Assembly (NCBI GenBank): GCA_000831005.1 | Contig: CP007152.1 | Location: forward strand, 868,001-932,000 | Length of the DNA: 64,000 nt | Direction: 5' to 3' | Origin: Marinobacter salarius | Lineage (GTDB): Bacteria; Pseudomonadota; Gammaproteobacteria; Pseudomonadales; Oleiphilaceae | Shown here: one piece after another, positions 33,190-43,492 of the stretch | Position numbering within the stretch: the first letter of the stretch is position 1 | Layout of the letters: each line of letters starts with the position of its first letter | The notes under the pieces: generated by a model | Told to the model about the DNA's origin: nothing | Database searches by the model: none | The model's input: the letters and a program-made list of their open reading frames with translations, nothing else | Program-made: the position numbers and the translations under genes

Positions 33190-33216
33190 GGAGCCGCATC
33201 GCCGGCTCCTTTTTTT
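33190..33216 (+). terminator. Rho-independent terminator after the LysM gene
   Basis: GGAGCCG (33190-33196) / CGGCTCC (33203-33209) is followed by seven T (33210-33216), directly after the LysM stop codon. It separates that gene from dprA. Confidence 0.9.
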
Positions 33217-33288
33217 ATGGCATAATTCACCCTCGGCCTGCCAGGAAGGCAAGCCCCATTACCCAACCCTGATCCACGGAAGGATGCC

Positions 33289-34454
33289 ATGTCACTCTCT
33301 ACCGACACCCTGTCTGCCCGGAACCTGTTCCAGTCGGAACACGGGTTCTGGATATTCCTGTCCTGTCTGCCGAAATTCGGAGCCCGTCGCCAGCAGGCGA
33401 TCCTCGAACAGATTCCGGATTTTCAGCAACTCCTGACCCATAATGCCGCCACTCTGAAAGCACTGGGTTTGGCGGCGGAAACGATCGATGCTCTCCAGGC
33501 ATGGCGCCGCCAGGACAGCGCTCACCCTGTGATCGCCAGCGCCGACGGCATATACCGGGATTGCCTGCGGACCGGCACGGCTATCCTGACCATCGCCGAT
33601 GCCGACTACCCCGAGCCTCTCAGGCATATTCACGACGGGCCATTGGTCCTCTATGTGCGCGGTGATCGCTCCCTGCTGGGGCGCGAGCAGATCGGTATTG
33701 TAGGTAGCCGCAACGCCACCCGGGCCGGGCTGGAACATGCCCGTTCCTTTGCCGCGGCGCTCGGCCAAAAAGGCTTGCTGGTGACCAGCGGGTTGGCCCT
33801 GGGGGTGGACGGCGCCGCCCATGCCGGCGCCTGGATGCCGGCTTCCCGACCGTCGCCGTGATTGGCAATGGTGTTGATAAACCCTACCCCTATCGCCACC
33901 GCACGCTCAGTGAACGCATCGCCGGTGAGGGGGTGATTGTGTCCGAATACCCGCCGGGTACGTCCGCCAAGGCGGGCCATTTCCCCCGCCGAAACCGGAT
34001 TATCAGCGGTCTCAGCCGTGGCATCCTGGTGGTGGAGGCGGGACTCAAAAGCGGATCCCTGATCACTGCCCGACTGGCGCTGGAACAGGGGCGGGAGGTA
34101 TTTGCGATTCCGGGCTCGGTCCACAATCCTTTGGCACGGGGCTGCCATCACCTGATACGCCAGGGTGCGAAGCTGGTGGAAACCGTGGACGATATCTGCG
34201 AGGAACTCGGCGGCTGGTGGACCAGTCAGAACGAGGGCGATTCCTCTTCGGTGATCATGAAAAGGCCAGCGACCGAAGGCCTGGACTCCCGGGAAATCGC
34301 GGTGCTGGAGGCTTTAGGGTATGATCCGCAGTCAACCGATGATTTGTGTTCAGTGACCGGCCTTCCCGCCGATCAGTTGATGCAGTCGCTGCTTCTCCTG
34401 GAGTTACAGGGATTGGTGGATTCTGCGCCGGGAGGGTTTCAACGGATTGGCTGA
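33289..34454 (+). CDS. dprA: DNA-processing protein DprA/Smf (one frameshift in this sequence)
   Basis: DprA loads RecA on incoming single-stranded DNA during natural transformation. The N-terminal region (GFWIFLSCLPKFGARRQQAI) is followed by the Rossmann domain with GIVGSRNATRAGLEHARSFA, SGLALGVDGAAHAGA and FPRRNRIISGLSRGILVVEA. A winged-helix-like C-terminal domain ends DSAPGGFQRIG. The frame breaks at 33830-33831; one extra C gives HAGALDAGFPTVAVIGNGVD and 388 residues. tsaC follows 29 bp later, matching the LysM-dprA-tsaC order of pseudomonads. Confidence 0.94.
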
Positions 34455-34483
34455 GCCACGTTTTTTACAGACTTGAAGATTTC

Positions 34484-35059
34484 ATGAAATCACCACAGCA
34501 ACCTTTGTCCGACTGGCACCTTCATTGCGCCCGCCGCACCGTCCTTGGTGGCGGGGTCATTGCCTATCCCACGGAAGCCGTCTGGGGGCTGGGTTGTGAC
34601 CCCTGGGATCAGGACGCCGTTGAACGGGTCCTGTCGCTCAAGCAGCGTCCCATGGAGAAGGGACTGATCCTTGTGGCGGCGTCTGTTGATCAGATACGGT
34701 TCCTGTTGGACCCATTGCCGAAGGAGCAGCAGCGCCAGGCGATGAGTCATTGGCCTGGCCCGGTTACCTGTCTTCTGCCGGATATCCGCAAGCAAATCCC
34801 ACAACAGGTTCGGGGGCATCACAGCTCCATCGCTGTCAGGGTCAGTGACCACCCTGTTGTGCGCGCCTTGTGCGAGGCGGTCGGCTTTCCCCTGGTTTCA
34901 ACCTCCTGTAATCCGGCAGGACGCCAGCCGGCCCGTTCCTCCTGGCAGGTACGTCGTTACTTCGAGGGCCAACTGGATTGGCTGGTGCCAGGAGAACTGG
35001 GCGGTAACCGTCAACCCAGCCGTATCATCGATATCGTCAGCGGAAAGCAACTGCGCTAG
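34484..35059 (+). CDS. tsaC: Threonylcarbamoyl-AMP synthase (TsaC/YrdC)
   Basis: TsaC makes threonylcarbamoyl-AMP from threonine, bicarbonate and ATP for the t6A modification of tRNAs that read ANN codons. The chosen ATG at 34484 gives [20 protein letters not shown] and 191 residues. Conserved blocks are [45 protein letters not shown] and [15 protein letters not shown]. The frame is intact. It lies between dprA and hemF. Confidence 0.95.
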   Translation: MKSPQQPLSDWHLHCARRTVLGGGVIAYPTEAVWGLGCDPWDQDAVERVLSLKQRPMEKGLILVAASVDQIRFLLDPLPKEQQRQAMSHWPGPVTCLLPDIRKQIPQQVRGHHSSIAVRVSDHPVVRALCEAVGFPLVSTSCNPAGRQPARSSWQVRRYFEGQLDWLVPGELGGNRQPSRIIDIVSGKQLR

Positions 35060-35067
35060 GAGTTCCC

Positions 35068-36009
35068 ATGTCTCAGCACCCTGTCCAGCACCCCGACACC
35101 AATGCCGTGAAACAATACTTGCTTGGCCTGCAGGATCAGATCTGCGAAAGGCTGGCAGCGACCGATGGCAGGGGCGTTTTTGAAACCGATGCCTGGGACC
35201 GGCCCGAGGGCGGAGGTGGCATCAGCCGGGTGATCACCGATGGCGAGGTGTTCGAGAAAGGCGGTGTAAACTTCTCCCATGTGATGGGCGAGACCATGCC
35301 TGCGTCAGCCACCGCGCATAGACCCCACCTGGCGGGTGCGCCCTGGCAAGCCATGGGGGTGTCTCTGGTCATGCACCCTTCGAACCCCTACGTACCCACG
35401 TCCCACGCCAACGTCCGGTTTTTTGTTGCGACCCCCGAGGATGCAGAGCCGGTCTATTGGTTTGGCGGGGGTTATGACCTTACGCCCTATTACGGCTTCG
35501 ACGAGGATTGCGTCCATTGGCACCGGGTTGCGAAAGCCGCTTGTGATCCTTTCGGCGACCAACTGTATCGTGAGTACAAGCACTGGTGTGACAACTATTT
35601 CTACCTCAAACACCGGGACGAGCCGCGGGGCGTGGGAGGGTTGTTTTTTGACGACCACAACACCGGGGATTTCAGCCGTGATTTTGCCTTGATGCAGTCA
35701 GTCGGGGACAGCTTCATCGATGCCTATGAGCCCATTATCGAGCGACGAAAAGCCATGGTGTGGGGCGATCGCGAGCGCGATTTCCAGCTGTACCGCCGCG
35801 GCCGCTACGTGGAGTTCAACCTGGTGTACGACCGGGGCACCCTGTTTGGCCTGCAGTCCGGTGGCCGTACCGAATCCATCCTGATGTCGCTGCCTCCGCT
35901 GGTGCGCTGGGAGTACGACTTCGTGCCGGAGCCCGGATCGGAGGAAGCGCGGCTGACGGACTACTTTCTTACCGGGCGGGACTGGCTGGAGAGCGCTGAT
36001 GCACAATGA
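35068..36009 (+). CDS. hemF: Oxygen-dependent coproporphyrinogen III oxidase
   Basis: HemF carries out the aerobic decarboxylation of coproporphyrinogen III to protoporphyrinogen IX in haem synthesis. The 313-residue ORF is intact. It shows [58 protein letters not shown], and the C-terminal [19 protein letters not shown] with [14 protein letters not shown]. Its last 11 bases overlap the aroE start, so the two are probably co-translated. Confidence 0.97.
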   Translation: MSQHPVQHPDTNAVKQYLLGLQDQICERLAATDGRGVFETDAWDRPEGGGGISRVITDGEVFEKGGVNFSHVMGETMPASATAHRPHLAGAPWQAMGVSLVMHPSNPYVPTSHANVRFFVATPEDAEPVYWFGGGYDLTPYYGFDEDCVHWHRVAKAACDPFGDQLYREYKHWCDNYFYLKHRDEPRGVGGLFFDDHNTGDFSRDFALMQSVGDSFIDAYEPIIERRKAMVWGDRERDFQLYRRGRYVEFNLVYDRGTLFGLQSGGRTESILMSLPPLVRWEYDFVPEPGSEEARLTDYFLTGRDWLESADAQ

Positions 36010-36826
36010 TCTGTATGCGGTGGTTGGCAATCCGATCAGTCACAGCAAATCCCCCCGCATTCATAGCCTGTTTGCCCGCCAGACCGGCGAGCAGCTGGAA
36101 TACACGGCCATACAGGCGCCGGAAGACGATTTCGCGAATACCGTAAAAGGCTTTTTCGAACGCGGTGGCAAAGGGTTGAATATCACCGTGCCTTTCAAGG
36201 AGCAGGCCTGGCAGTTGGCGGACCTGCGGACCCAGCGCGCCGAGCGAGCGGGTGCGGCGAACACACTCTACAAAGACAGTAAAGGCTCACTTACCGCCGA
36301 TAACACCGATGGCAAAGGATTGGTTACCGACCTGATGGTCAACCATGGCGTTCGCCTGGCGGGTAAACGCCTGCTGGTGCTGGGCGCAGGTGGGGCCGTT
36401 CGTGGTGTTCTGGGGCCGATTCTTGCTGAAGAGCCTGCTGCCCTGACGATTGCCAACCGCACCCTGGCAAAAGCCGAGGGTCTGGTCAGTTTCTTTGAAT
36501 CCGTGGCCGGCGATACGCACCTGGAGGCCTGCGGATTCGAACAGCCGGCCGACGCTTTCGACGTTATCATCAACGGCACCAGTGCCAGCCTGCAGGGAGA
36601 TTTGCCGCCGGTTTCCACAAGTGTGATCGGTGCCGACACGGTGATCTACGACATGATGTATTCTCTGCAGACCACCACCTTCAACCAGTGGGCTCTGGAC
36701 CAGGGAGCCACCCGGGTGTTCGATGGCCTGGGCATGCTGGTGGAACAGGCGGCGGAGTCGTTCCGGATATGGCGTGGAAAAACTCCGGACACCCGTCCGG
36801 TGATTGAAGAATTGCGAAACGACTGA
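35999..36826 (+). CDS. aroE: Shikimate dehydrogenase (NADP+)
   Basis: AroE reduces 3-dehydroshikimate to shikimate in aromatic amino acid synthesis. The 275-residue ORF is intact. The substrate-binding start [20 protein letters not shown] and [14 protein letters not shown] (catalytic Lys), and the NADP-binding [18 protein letters not shown] and [13 protein letters not shown] are clear. The end [15 protein letters not shown] is typical. It overlaps hemF, as in pseudomonads. Confidence 0.97.
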   Translation: MHNDLYAVVGNPISHSKSPRIHSLFARQTGEQLEYTAIQAPEDDFANTVKGFFERGGKGLNITVPFKEQAWQLADLRTQRAERAGAANTLYKDSKGSLTADNTDGKGLVTDLMVNHGVRLAGKRLLVLGAGGAVRGVLGPILAEEPAALTIANRTLAKAEGLVSFFESVAGDTHLEACGFEQPADAFDVIINGTSASLQGDLPPVSTSVIGADTVIYDMMYSLQTTTFNQWALDQGATRVFDGLGMLVEQAAESFRIWRGKTPDTRPVIEELRND

Positions 36827-36910
36827 GCCCAACCCGGATGAATGGGCTATGCTTCGCAGGTGCAAACGGTTCCCGAAGATCGCTGATTAATCGCTGATTT
36901 AAGGTCTCTG

Positions 36911-37682
36911 ATGGATATACTCACCCTTGTCGCTGGTGGCAGGCGTACTGATTGTCGTGCTTGCGATGCTGGCTAACGCGTCGATACTGACCTTTTTCAA
37001 CCTTCCGGGGTTGGCGATTGTGCTGGGTGGCACGTTTGCCGTTACCCTGATCAAGTTTCGTCTGCCTTCGGTGATGAGTGCTTTCAGGCTGGCGTTTTCA
37101 GCGGCATTCAAGGACCGCGTAGAACGGCCGGCGGAGTTGATCCGCGAAGTTGGCACATTGGCTCTTGTCGTTCGCAAGGAAGGTATCCTGGGCCTGGAAA
37201 ACCACCCCACCAAAAACGAGTTTCTGCAAAAGGCCATCAATCTGTGCGTGGACGGCCACCCACCGGAGCTGGTTGAAGAAGCTCTGGCCCAGGAAACCCA
37301 ACAGACGGCTGAGCGTTACGAAGTCTCCGAAAGGGTATTTCGTGGTATTGGTGAATCCGCTCCGGCCATCGGTATGCTGGGTACGCTGGTTGGCCTGGTG
37401 CAGATGCTCAACACCCTCGACGATCCGTCCTCCATTGGCCCGGCCATGGCGATCGCCCTGCTGACCACGCTCTATGGCGCCTTCATCGCCCAGCTGATCG
37501 CCCTGCCCCTGGCCGACAAGCTGCAGCTCAAGGCCGAAGATGAGGCACGTAACCAGGTACTGATCACCACGTCGATGCGTACTATCATGCGCGGCGAGAA
37601 TCCCCGGGTGATGACCGAACTGCTGTCATCCTTCGTAACGCCGGAGCAGCGCAACGGTCTTGCGCCGGAGCGGGAGGCGTAG
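36911..37682 (+). CDS. pomA: Flagellar motor stator protein PomA/MotA type (frame problem near the start)
   Basis: This is the four-helix stator subunit that couples ion flow to flagellar rotation. Membrane segments and the conserved loop are seen in VAGVLIVVLAMLANAS, LPGLAIVLGGTFAVTLIKF, FRGIGESAPAIGMLGTLVGL and AIALLTTLYGAFIAQLIALP. An ATG at 36911 (after AAGG, 6-nt spacing) gives MDILTL, but the rest is in another frame from about 36924-36932. Two missing bases (GT repeated once more) would restore the pattern of PomA starts; one extra base is the alternative. The coupled pomB starts four bases after the stop. Confidence 0.9.
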
Positions 37683-37685
37683 GTT

Positions 37686-38519
37686 TTGGTGGTCCACCAG
37701 CCCGTCAAAAAGAAGAAGCATGGCCGTGGCTCCCCGGCCTGGATCGTCACCTTTGCCGATTTGGCCACCCTGCTGCTGACCTTTTTTATCCTGTTGCTGT
37801 CCTTCGCCGAAATGGATGTTGAAAAATACCGTGCCATGGCCAATTCCATGGCGGTGGCCTTCGGCAGCAACCAGGTGCTCGGCGATGCGGTGGGGGGCTC
37901 GCCGCTGACATTGATTGAGTCGGATACGGTTTCCCTGCCGGAGCCAATGGAGACGGCGACCGACGAGCCCGAATTTATTGATGAACGCGCGGAGGGGGAT
38001 GCCCCGACCAAAATTCCGGCGGGTGTGATCGATCTGGCCAGCCGAATGATCGAAGAGCTTGAACCGGAAGTGGCTTCGGAGGCATTGAGCGTCAACTACG
38101 ATGAAAGCCGGGTGGTGATCCGGTTTTCGGAGGAAGCCACGTTCCGCTCCGGAGAAGCGGCGATCAAGCCGGGAATGGTGCCGATCATCGAGCGGGTGGT
38201 AGAGGTGTTGTCTGGTTGCACCGGTGACGTTCTGGTGGCGGGTTACACGGATGACCGCCCGATAGCCAGTGGCCGCTATCGCTCTAACTGGGACCTGTCT
38301 GCCGCGCGTGCCGTGTCGGTGGTTCACGAGCTGGTGCTGAATCGTCAGGTGCCGGCGGAGCGGGTTGTCGCGGCGGGCCGGGCGGAAACCAACCCGCTGG
38401 CGCCCAACGACAGCCCGGAGAACCGGGCCAAGAACCGAAGAGTGGAGATCGCCATCCGCAACCCGCAATGCGACGACAGCGTGGAGACGGATCAGTTACC
38501 GGTGGAAATTAACCCGTGA
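37686..38519 (+). CDS. pomB: Flagellar motor stator protein PomB/MotB type, sodium-type motif
   Basis: This is the peptidoglycan-anchoring stator partner. The single N-terminal membrane segment contains the ion-binding Asp: TFADLATLLLTFFILLLSFA, followed by EMDVEKYRAMANSMAVAFG. This closely matches the TFADL...LLSFSEMDV pattern of Vibrio PomB rather than MotB, so sodium drive is likely. The C-terminal OmpA-like domain has VLVAGYTDDRPIASGRYRSN, NWDLSAARAVSVV and NRAKNRRVEIAIRN. Starts at TTG 37686 or GTG 37689 fit the upstream GGAGG. The frame is intact and the length is 277 residues. No other flagellar genes are near, as is usual for pomAB. Confidence 0.92.
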   Translation: MVVHQPVKKKKHGRGSPAWIVTFADLATLLLTFFILLLSFAEMDVEKYRAMANSMAVAFGSNQVLGDAVGGSPLTLIESDTVSLPEPMETATDEPEFIDERAEGDAPTKIPAGVIDLASRMIEELEPEVASEALSVNYDESRVVIRFSEEATFRSGEAAIKPGMVPIIERVVEVLSGCTGDVLVAGYTDDRPIASGRYRSNWDLSAARAVSVVHELVLNRQVPAERVVAAGRAETNPLAPNDSPENRAKNRRVEIAIRNPQCDDSVETDQLPVEINP

Positions 38520-38665
38520 AGTTCGCATATGCCTGCCGGGAAGCTCCTCATAGTGAATTTATATAACCCCGGCGCTTTTAGATCTTTATACTGTGCAGCC
38601 CAACGCAAACACATTTGTCGTAACTATTTGCTGTAAAAAGCTGTAACGAAAAGGCCAGAGAGATT

Positions 38666-38982
38666 ATGAGCGGACCTGACAAACCGAAAGTGATTGGTGA
38701 GGAATGGAGCGATGAGCGGGTAAAGAGCTTCCTGGCCATTACGCCCTACGACAGCAACATCAATCCTGACTTCAATGCCCTGATCAAGCCTACCAGGCCA
38801 TGATTGCCGAAGACTTTGACCGTTTCGTCGGTTTCTTTGTGGAAGCGGGGCGGGATCTCAACGCAGTTGATGAAAATGGTGAGACTATCCTGGACCTGGT
38901 GTCGCGGCACCGTCGTAGCACCGCTTACGCTGAGACACTTCGCAAAGCCGGCGCAAAAACAACGGCAGAGGCCGGGAGCTGA
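38666..38982 (+). CDS. PA4642-like small protein with one ankyrin-like repeat (one frameshift in this sequence)
   Basis: The ATG at 38666 gives MSGPDKPKVIGEEWSDERVK, and the second half, in a neighbouring frame, is FDRFVGFFVEAGRDLNAVDE then NGETILDLVSRHRRSTAY. One extra G at 38788 joins them through ALIKAYQAMIAEDFD into 105 residues. From memory it resembles the PA4642 family of pseudomonads, function unknown. The central part reads like one ankyrin-type repeat (LNAVDENGETILDLVSRH). It is a single gene after pomB. Confidence 0.75.
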
Positions 38983-39008
38983 ATCTCGCCGTTCTCCTTC
39001 TTTGCGGG

Positions 39009-40626
39009 TTACTGCTTAATAAAGCCTGAAGCGGATACTTTTACCGGAATGTGCGGACCGCTGAAAGTCCGATGAAGGAAGGGCCGGAAACTGGCCATTG
39101 AAGGCCCCGGTTGACCCGAGTGAGGGTGCGCGCCCCAACGGAATCCGCGTAAGCCTTCCTGATCACCGCTGCCAACAAACGGCGCCAGCATTGTGGGGTC
39201 GGCGCTGATCACATGAACAACGACGTCGCGGCTGGCGTTGTCGCCGGTGATCAAAGGGGCCGCCTGATGGTCGCCTGTCAGCACCAGCAGGGTCTTGTTA
39301 TCCACATGACGTTTGGCGTACTCGGTGGCCACGTTCAGCGCATAATCCAGCGAGCGGGCGTAGTGATCGCGTACGCGCTCGGGGTCCCGCCACAGGCTTG
39401 CGGGTGCTTCGCCGGCATCTTTCCAGCGGTTAAAGATTTCTCCATCGCCGATGCTGTCCCAATCGTCCAGAACCGGGAGTATGGGGACCCATGGCGCGTG
39501 GCTGCTGATCAGTGCCACTTCAGCGAACACAGGGGTATGATTGGCGCGCTCCCGAATCTGGCGTTGGAACCATGACCAGGTGTACTGATCCGGCATGGTG
39601 ACCCAGTTCAGGGCGGGTCCTCGATAGCCCATGGAGGTGGAGTGATAGATGCGGTTGTAGCCGAACGCAAGACCCTCCGGCCACTCGCGGGTAATGGCGG
39701 GCATAACAGCCACGGAATCATGGCCAGTCGCGCCCATATCGTCAATCAGTGTGGGATAGTCACTGGCCAGGAAAGTGTCGTAATCGAGTTGGGTATCGAT
39801 CCATTGGCCGCTGAGCAGCGTGGTATGCGCCAGCCAGGATTGACCACCTGAACGGGGGATTGCAGGCGGCCCGTGACCATATGCAGGCCGGCGTTCGCCA
39901 GCACCTGCTCCATTTGCTGGAGGCGAGGCTGGATCAGGCGACCGTAACGCGGGTCGGTGACGGATGATATGCCGTAGGACTCAATGAACCCCAGGATCAC
40001 ATCGGTTTGAGCAAGCGCCTGCAGTGGCCTGGATTGGCTGGCGCCCGGGTTATCCATCAAATGCTGCTGGAAAGAGGCCGTTGACTGATAGGTATCAGCG
40101 GCCAGTTCAACTTGCTGAGTGGCTGCCCGGGCTGCCGTCAGGCCTACGAATGGTTGCGGCAGGAAAGTTACCCCGATGGCGACGATGCCCAGAGACGCAA
40201 CAGCCCTTGCCGCGGCGCGGGAACGGTTTGCATCAACCTGCCGGAGCAACCGGCTCACGCAGATGCCCAACCCCACGAAGACAGTCAGGGCCATGACGAT
40301 CAGCACCAGCGACAGCGTCACGCCCAGGTTGCTCTGCAACAGGTTAAACACCGAACCGGCAAGGCCCAGCTCGAGATAGAGATTGAAAGGTCGCCCGATG
40401 CTGTGGCGAACCAGAACATCACTCAGTGCAAAGAAGGCGAGCAGGCCAAAGAGAGCGCCAACAGTTGCCGCTCCGACACGCTTCCCCTTGCTTTCAGGTA
40501 GAAGAGCGAACAGTCCACTGATCAACAGGCTTCCGCAGCCAACCAGGGCATTTGGGAATAGTGAGGCAGCAGCAACGCCAGAAACAGAACGTTCAGCAGG
40601 ATGGTGGTGAGTAACAGTCGCTTCAA
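39009..40626 (-). CDS. Membrane-anchored sulfatase/alkaline-phosphatase-fold protein (two frameshifts in this sequence)
   Basis: An N-terminal membrane domain of about four or five helices is followed by a periplasmic catalytic-type domain of the sulfatase/LtaS class, which transfers phosphate or phosphoglycerol groups in related proteins. Domain motifs are VILGFIESYGIS (metal Glu), SGGQSWLAHTTLLSG (candidate nucleophile), LISSHAPWVPI and LLVLTGDHQAAPLI (metal Asp-His). Two breaks occur. At 40524-40525 an added base joins the start LKRLLLTTILLNVLFLALLL to LISGLFALLPESKGKR. At 39854-39858 one added C (minus strand) joins RLQSP to RSGGQSWLAH. The repaired length is 539 residues from a TTG at 40626, with GGAGAG upstream. 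It follows the gamma-carbonic anhydrase gene by 15 bp. The substrate is unknown. Confidence 0.8.
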
Positions 40627-40641
40627 TGGCGGATCTCTCCA

Positions 40642-41178
40642 CTAAACCTCATTGAGATAGTCGTCCTTGAGTTTGACGTAATTGGCCGCGGTGTACTTGA
40701 AGAAGGTCTTTTCCTGATCCGACAACGCCCGGGCCTGTTTGCAGGGTGAGCCCACATACAGGTAACCGGACTCCAGGGTTTTGCCCGGCGGCACCAGGCA
40801 GCCTGCGGCGACAATCACTTCGTCCTCCACCACGGCGCCGTCCATGATGATGCAACCCATACCTACCAGCACCCGGTTACCAATGGTGCAGCCGTGCAGC
40901 AGCGCCTTGTGGCCAACGGTCACGTCATCCCCGATCTGAAGTGGATAGCCACCGGGGTTATAATCACTGGCATGAGTGATGTGCAGCACCGACCCATCCT
41001 GAATGCTGCAGCGGTTGCCGATGCGAATCTTGTGCATGTCGCCGCGCACCACGGTCATCGGCCAGATAGAGACGTCATCCCCGGTCTGGACATCCCCGAT
41101 AACCACTGCACTGGGATCAATCCAGGCGCGTTCTCCAAATTGTGGCGTGTTACCCTTGTGTGTTCGTACATTCGACAT
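40642..41178 (-). CDS. Gamma-carbonic anhydrase family protein (YrdA-like)
   Basis: This 178-residue protein is a left-handed beta-helix of the gamma-carbonic anhydrase family. Hexapeptide repeats run through WIDPSAVVIGDVQTGDDVSI and IGNRVLVGMGCIIMDGAVVE. The metal-ligand region RCSIQDGSVLHITHASDYNP, then DDVTVGHKALLHGC, carries the three His expected for Zn or Fe. Many such proteins in gammaproteobacteria have low or no carbonic anhydrase activity, so the reaction is not certain. It is the first gene of a two-gene minus-strand unit with the sulfatase-fold gene, starting just beside element B. Confidence 0.92.
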   Translation of the reverse strand: MSNVRTHKGNTPQFGERAWIDPSAVVIGDVQTGDDVSIWPMTVVRGDMHKIRIGNRCSIQDGSVLHITHASDYNPGGYPLQIGDDVTVGHKALLHGCTIGNRVLVGMGCIIMDGAVVEDEVIVAAGCLVPPGKTLESGYLYVGSPCKQARALSDQEKTFFKYTAANYVKLKDDYLNEV

Positions 41179-41216
41179 TACATATACTCTTGAAATGGAT
41201 TATTGCTTGTGGGGAA

Positions 41217-41328
41217 GGAGTCTCTGGGTGAGGCCTTTCCAAAACACGCTCAGGCACATCCATGTGGCGCTTGAGCTCCGCCATCCATGGCTCCGCACAG
41301 TTTTGGAAAGGCCTCACCCAGAGACTCC
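41217..41328. repeat. Inverted-repeat element B: conserved 54-nt core between perfect 29-bp arms
   Basis: The arms 41217-41245 and 41300-41328 are perfect inverted copies over 29 bp (they begin GGAGTCTCTGGGTGAGGCCT), with a looser match extending outwards to about 41204 and 41334. The 54-nt centre contains CACGCT at its edge, ACATCCATGT, GCGCTTGAG and GCCATCCATGGC. It aligns with the minus-strand reading of the centre of element A, while the arms share nothing with the arms of A. It lies between the divergent gamma-carbonic anhydrase and prlC genes, in their promoter interval, and has no T-run. Confidence 0.88.
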
Positions 41329-41385
41329 CCAAGCGTTGGAGTTACTTCAAATTACATCAGACACCCGGAGCTGAGAAGGGGACTT

Positions 41386-43431
41386 ATGAATAACCCGTTA
41401 TTGACCGACGACCTGTTGCCCAAGTTTGACCATGTTCGCACCGAGCACATGGAACCGGCAATTGACCAGATTCTCAGCGAGAACCGCGTGAAAATCTCAC
41501 AACTGGCGCAGCAGGACGAACCCACCTGGGAAACCCTGGCGCAACCGATGCAGGCAACCGAAGACCGGCTGGAAAGAGCCTGGTCGGTGATTTCCCACCT
41601 GAACGGTGTGATGAACAGCGACGACCTGCGCAAGGTGTACAAGAACTGCCTGGAAAAGCTCACCGAGTACAGCACCGAGCTGAGCCAGAATGCTGAACTC
41701 TGCGAGGCTTACAAGAAGCTGGCAGCAAGCGACCAGTACAATGAACTCAGCGAGGCACAGCGTAAATCCGTGGACAACACCCTGCGGGACTTCCACCTCG
41801 GTGGCGTCGATCTGCCCCAGGAAAAGAAAGAGCAGTACGCCAATCTGTCGATGGAGCTGTCGGAGCTCTCCAACCGTTTCAGCGACAATGTTCTGGATGC
41901 CACCCAACACTGGTTCAAGCACATCACCGATGTGGAAGAGCTGGCGGGCGTTCCTGAGAGCGCACTCGATGGCGCCAGGCAGGCAGCACAACAGAAGGAT
42001 CTGGACGGCTATGTGATCACCCTGGATTTTCCCAGTTTCTACCCGGTGATGACCTACGGTGACAACCGCGACCTGCGCCGTGAAGTCTATGAAGCCTTTG
42101 TGACCCGAGCGTCCGACATGGGCCCGGATGCTGGCACTTGGGACAACACGCCAGTGATGGCGGAAATCCTCAAGCGTCGTCACGCCATGGCTCAGTTGCT
42201 CGGATTCGACAATTACGCCGAGCGCTCCCTGGCCACCAAGATGGCCCGCAATGTGGACGAAGTGCTGGACTTCCTGAACCAGCTGGCGGCCAAGTCCAAA
42301 CCCATTGCCGAGCGGGAGTTTGCCGAGCTGAAGGCCTTCGCCAGGGACACCCACGGCGTTGACGACCTGCAGGCGTGGGACATCGGCTACTACAGTGAAA
42401 AACTGCGCCAGGAACGCTACGACATTTCCCCGGAAACCCTGCGCCCCTGGTTCCCGGTGGACAAGGTGGTCCCGGGCCTGTTTGCCGTGGCCGAGAAGCT
42501 GTTCGACGTGCAGATTGAAGCCAAACCAGAGGTAGAAACCTGGCACCCGGACGCGACCGCCTATTGCATCAGCCGCAATGGCGAGCCCCTGGCCTGGTTT
42601 TACCTTGACCTGTACGCTCGCCAAGGCAAGCGTGGCGGCGCCTGGATGGCGGACTGCCGGGTACGCTGGCGCAACCTGCGTGGCCAATTGCAACTGCCGG
42701 TGGCCTTCCTGACCTGTAACTTCACGCCGCCGGTGAACGGCAAGCCGTCACTGCTGACCCACGATGAGGTCACCACGCTGTTCCACGAGTTCGGGCACGG
42801 CCTGCACCACATGCTCACCCAGGTGGATGTGCTGGACGTATCCGGAATCAATGGCGTTGCCTGGGACGCCGTCGAGCTGCCCAGCCAGTTCCTGGAAAAC
42901 TGGTGCTGGAACCCCGAGTCCCTGGCCCTGATCGCCTCGCACCATGAAACCGGTGAGCCGCTGCCGGACGACCTGCTGCAAAAGCTGCTGGCGGCCAAGA
43001 ACTTCCAGTCCGGCATGGCGATGGTGCGTCAGCTGGAGTTTTCGCTGTTTGACTTCCGCCTGCACGCGGAATTCACCCTGGATGCCCCCACTAACCCGCT
43101 GGATATGCACCGCAAGGTGCGTAGCGAGATTGCGGTGGTGGAAGCACCGTCATTCAACCGCTTCCCCAACAGCTTCTCCCACATTTTTGCGGGTGGCTAC
43201 GCCGCGGGTTATTACAGCTACAAATGGGCCGAGGTGCTGGCGGCGGATGCGTTTTCGCTGTTCGAGGAGAAGGGTATCTTCGATCCGCAAACCGGCAAGG
43301 CGTTCCTGCAGAACATCCTTGAAAAAGGCGGTTCCCAGGAACCGATGGAACTGTTCAAGGCGTTCCGTGGCCGTGAACCGGAGGTGGGTGCGCTGCTGAA
43401 ACAGACGGGTATTACTGAAGACGCGGCTTAA
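41386..43431 (+). CDS. prlC: Oligopeptidase A (M3 metallopeptidase)
   Basis: PrlC degrades short peptides, including cleaved signal peptides, in the cytoplasm. The start MNNPLLTDDLLPKFDHVRTE at 41386 matches the family; longer in-frame ORF upstream runs into element B and is not coding. The zinc motif FHEFGHGLHHMLTQVD (HExxH) is near residue 468, with EAPSFNRFPNSFSHIFAGGY (tyrosine and glycine loop) in the C-terminal part. Length is 681 residues and the frame is intact. yheV follows, a common pairing in gammaproteobacteria. Confidence 0.96.
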   Translation: MNNPLLTDDLLPKFDHVRTEHMEPAIDQILSENRVKISQLAQQDEPTWETLAQPMQATEDRLERAWSVISHLNGVMNSDDLRKVYKNCLEKLTEYSTELSQNAELCEAYKKLAASDQYNELSEAQRKSVDNTLRDFHLGGVDLPQEKKEQYANLSMELSELSNRFSDNVLDATQHWFKHITDVEELAGVPESALDGARQAAQQKDLDGYVITLDFPSFYPVMTYGDNRDLRREVYEAFVTRASDMGPDAGTWDNTPVMAEILKRRHAMAQLLGFDNYAERSLATKMARNVDEVLDFLNQLAAKSKPIAEREFAELKAFARDTHGVDDLQAWDIGYYSEKLRQERYDISPETLRPWFPVDKVVPGLFAVAEKLFDVQIEAKPEVETWHPDATAYCISRNGEPLAWFYLDLYARQGKRGGAWMADCRVRWRNLRGQLQLPVAFLTCNFTPPVNGKPSLLTHDEVTTLFHEFGHGLHHMLTQVDVLDVSGINGVAWDAVELPSQFLENWCWNPESLALIASHHETGEPLPDDLLQKLLAAKNFQSGMAMVRQLEFSLFDFRLHAEFTLDAPTNPLDMHRKVRSEIAVVEAPSFNRFPNSFSHIFAGGYAAGYYSYKWAEVLAADAFSLFEEKGIFDPQTGKAFLQNILEKGGSQEPMELFKAFRGREPEVGALLKQTGITEDAA

Positions 43432-43492
43432 GCCGATATCACCCGGTCAGTGTTGTGGCTGGCCGGGTTCTGGAATTGTTGGAGTTTTAACC

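Noticed and set aside
41287..41385. A longer prlC start within element B
   Set aside because: The upstream codons come from the repeat and lack family similarity; the ATG at 41386 gives the conserved N-terminus.
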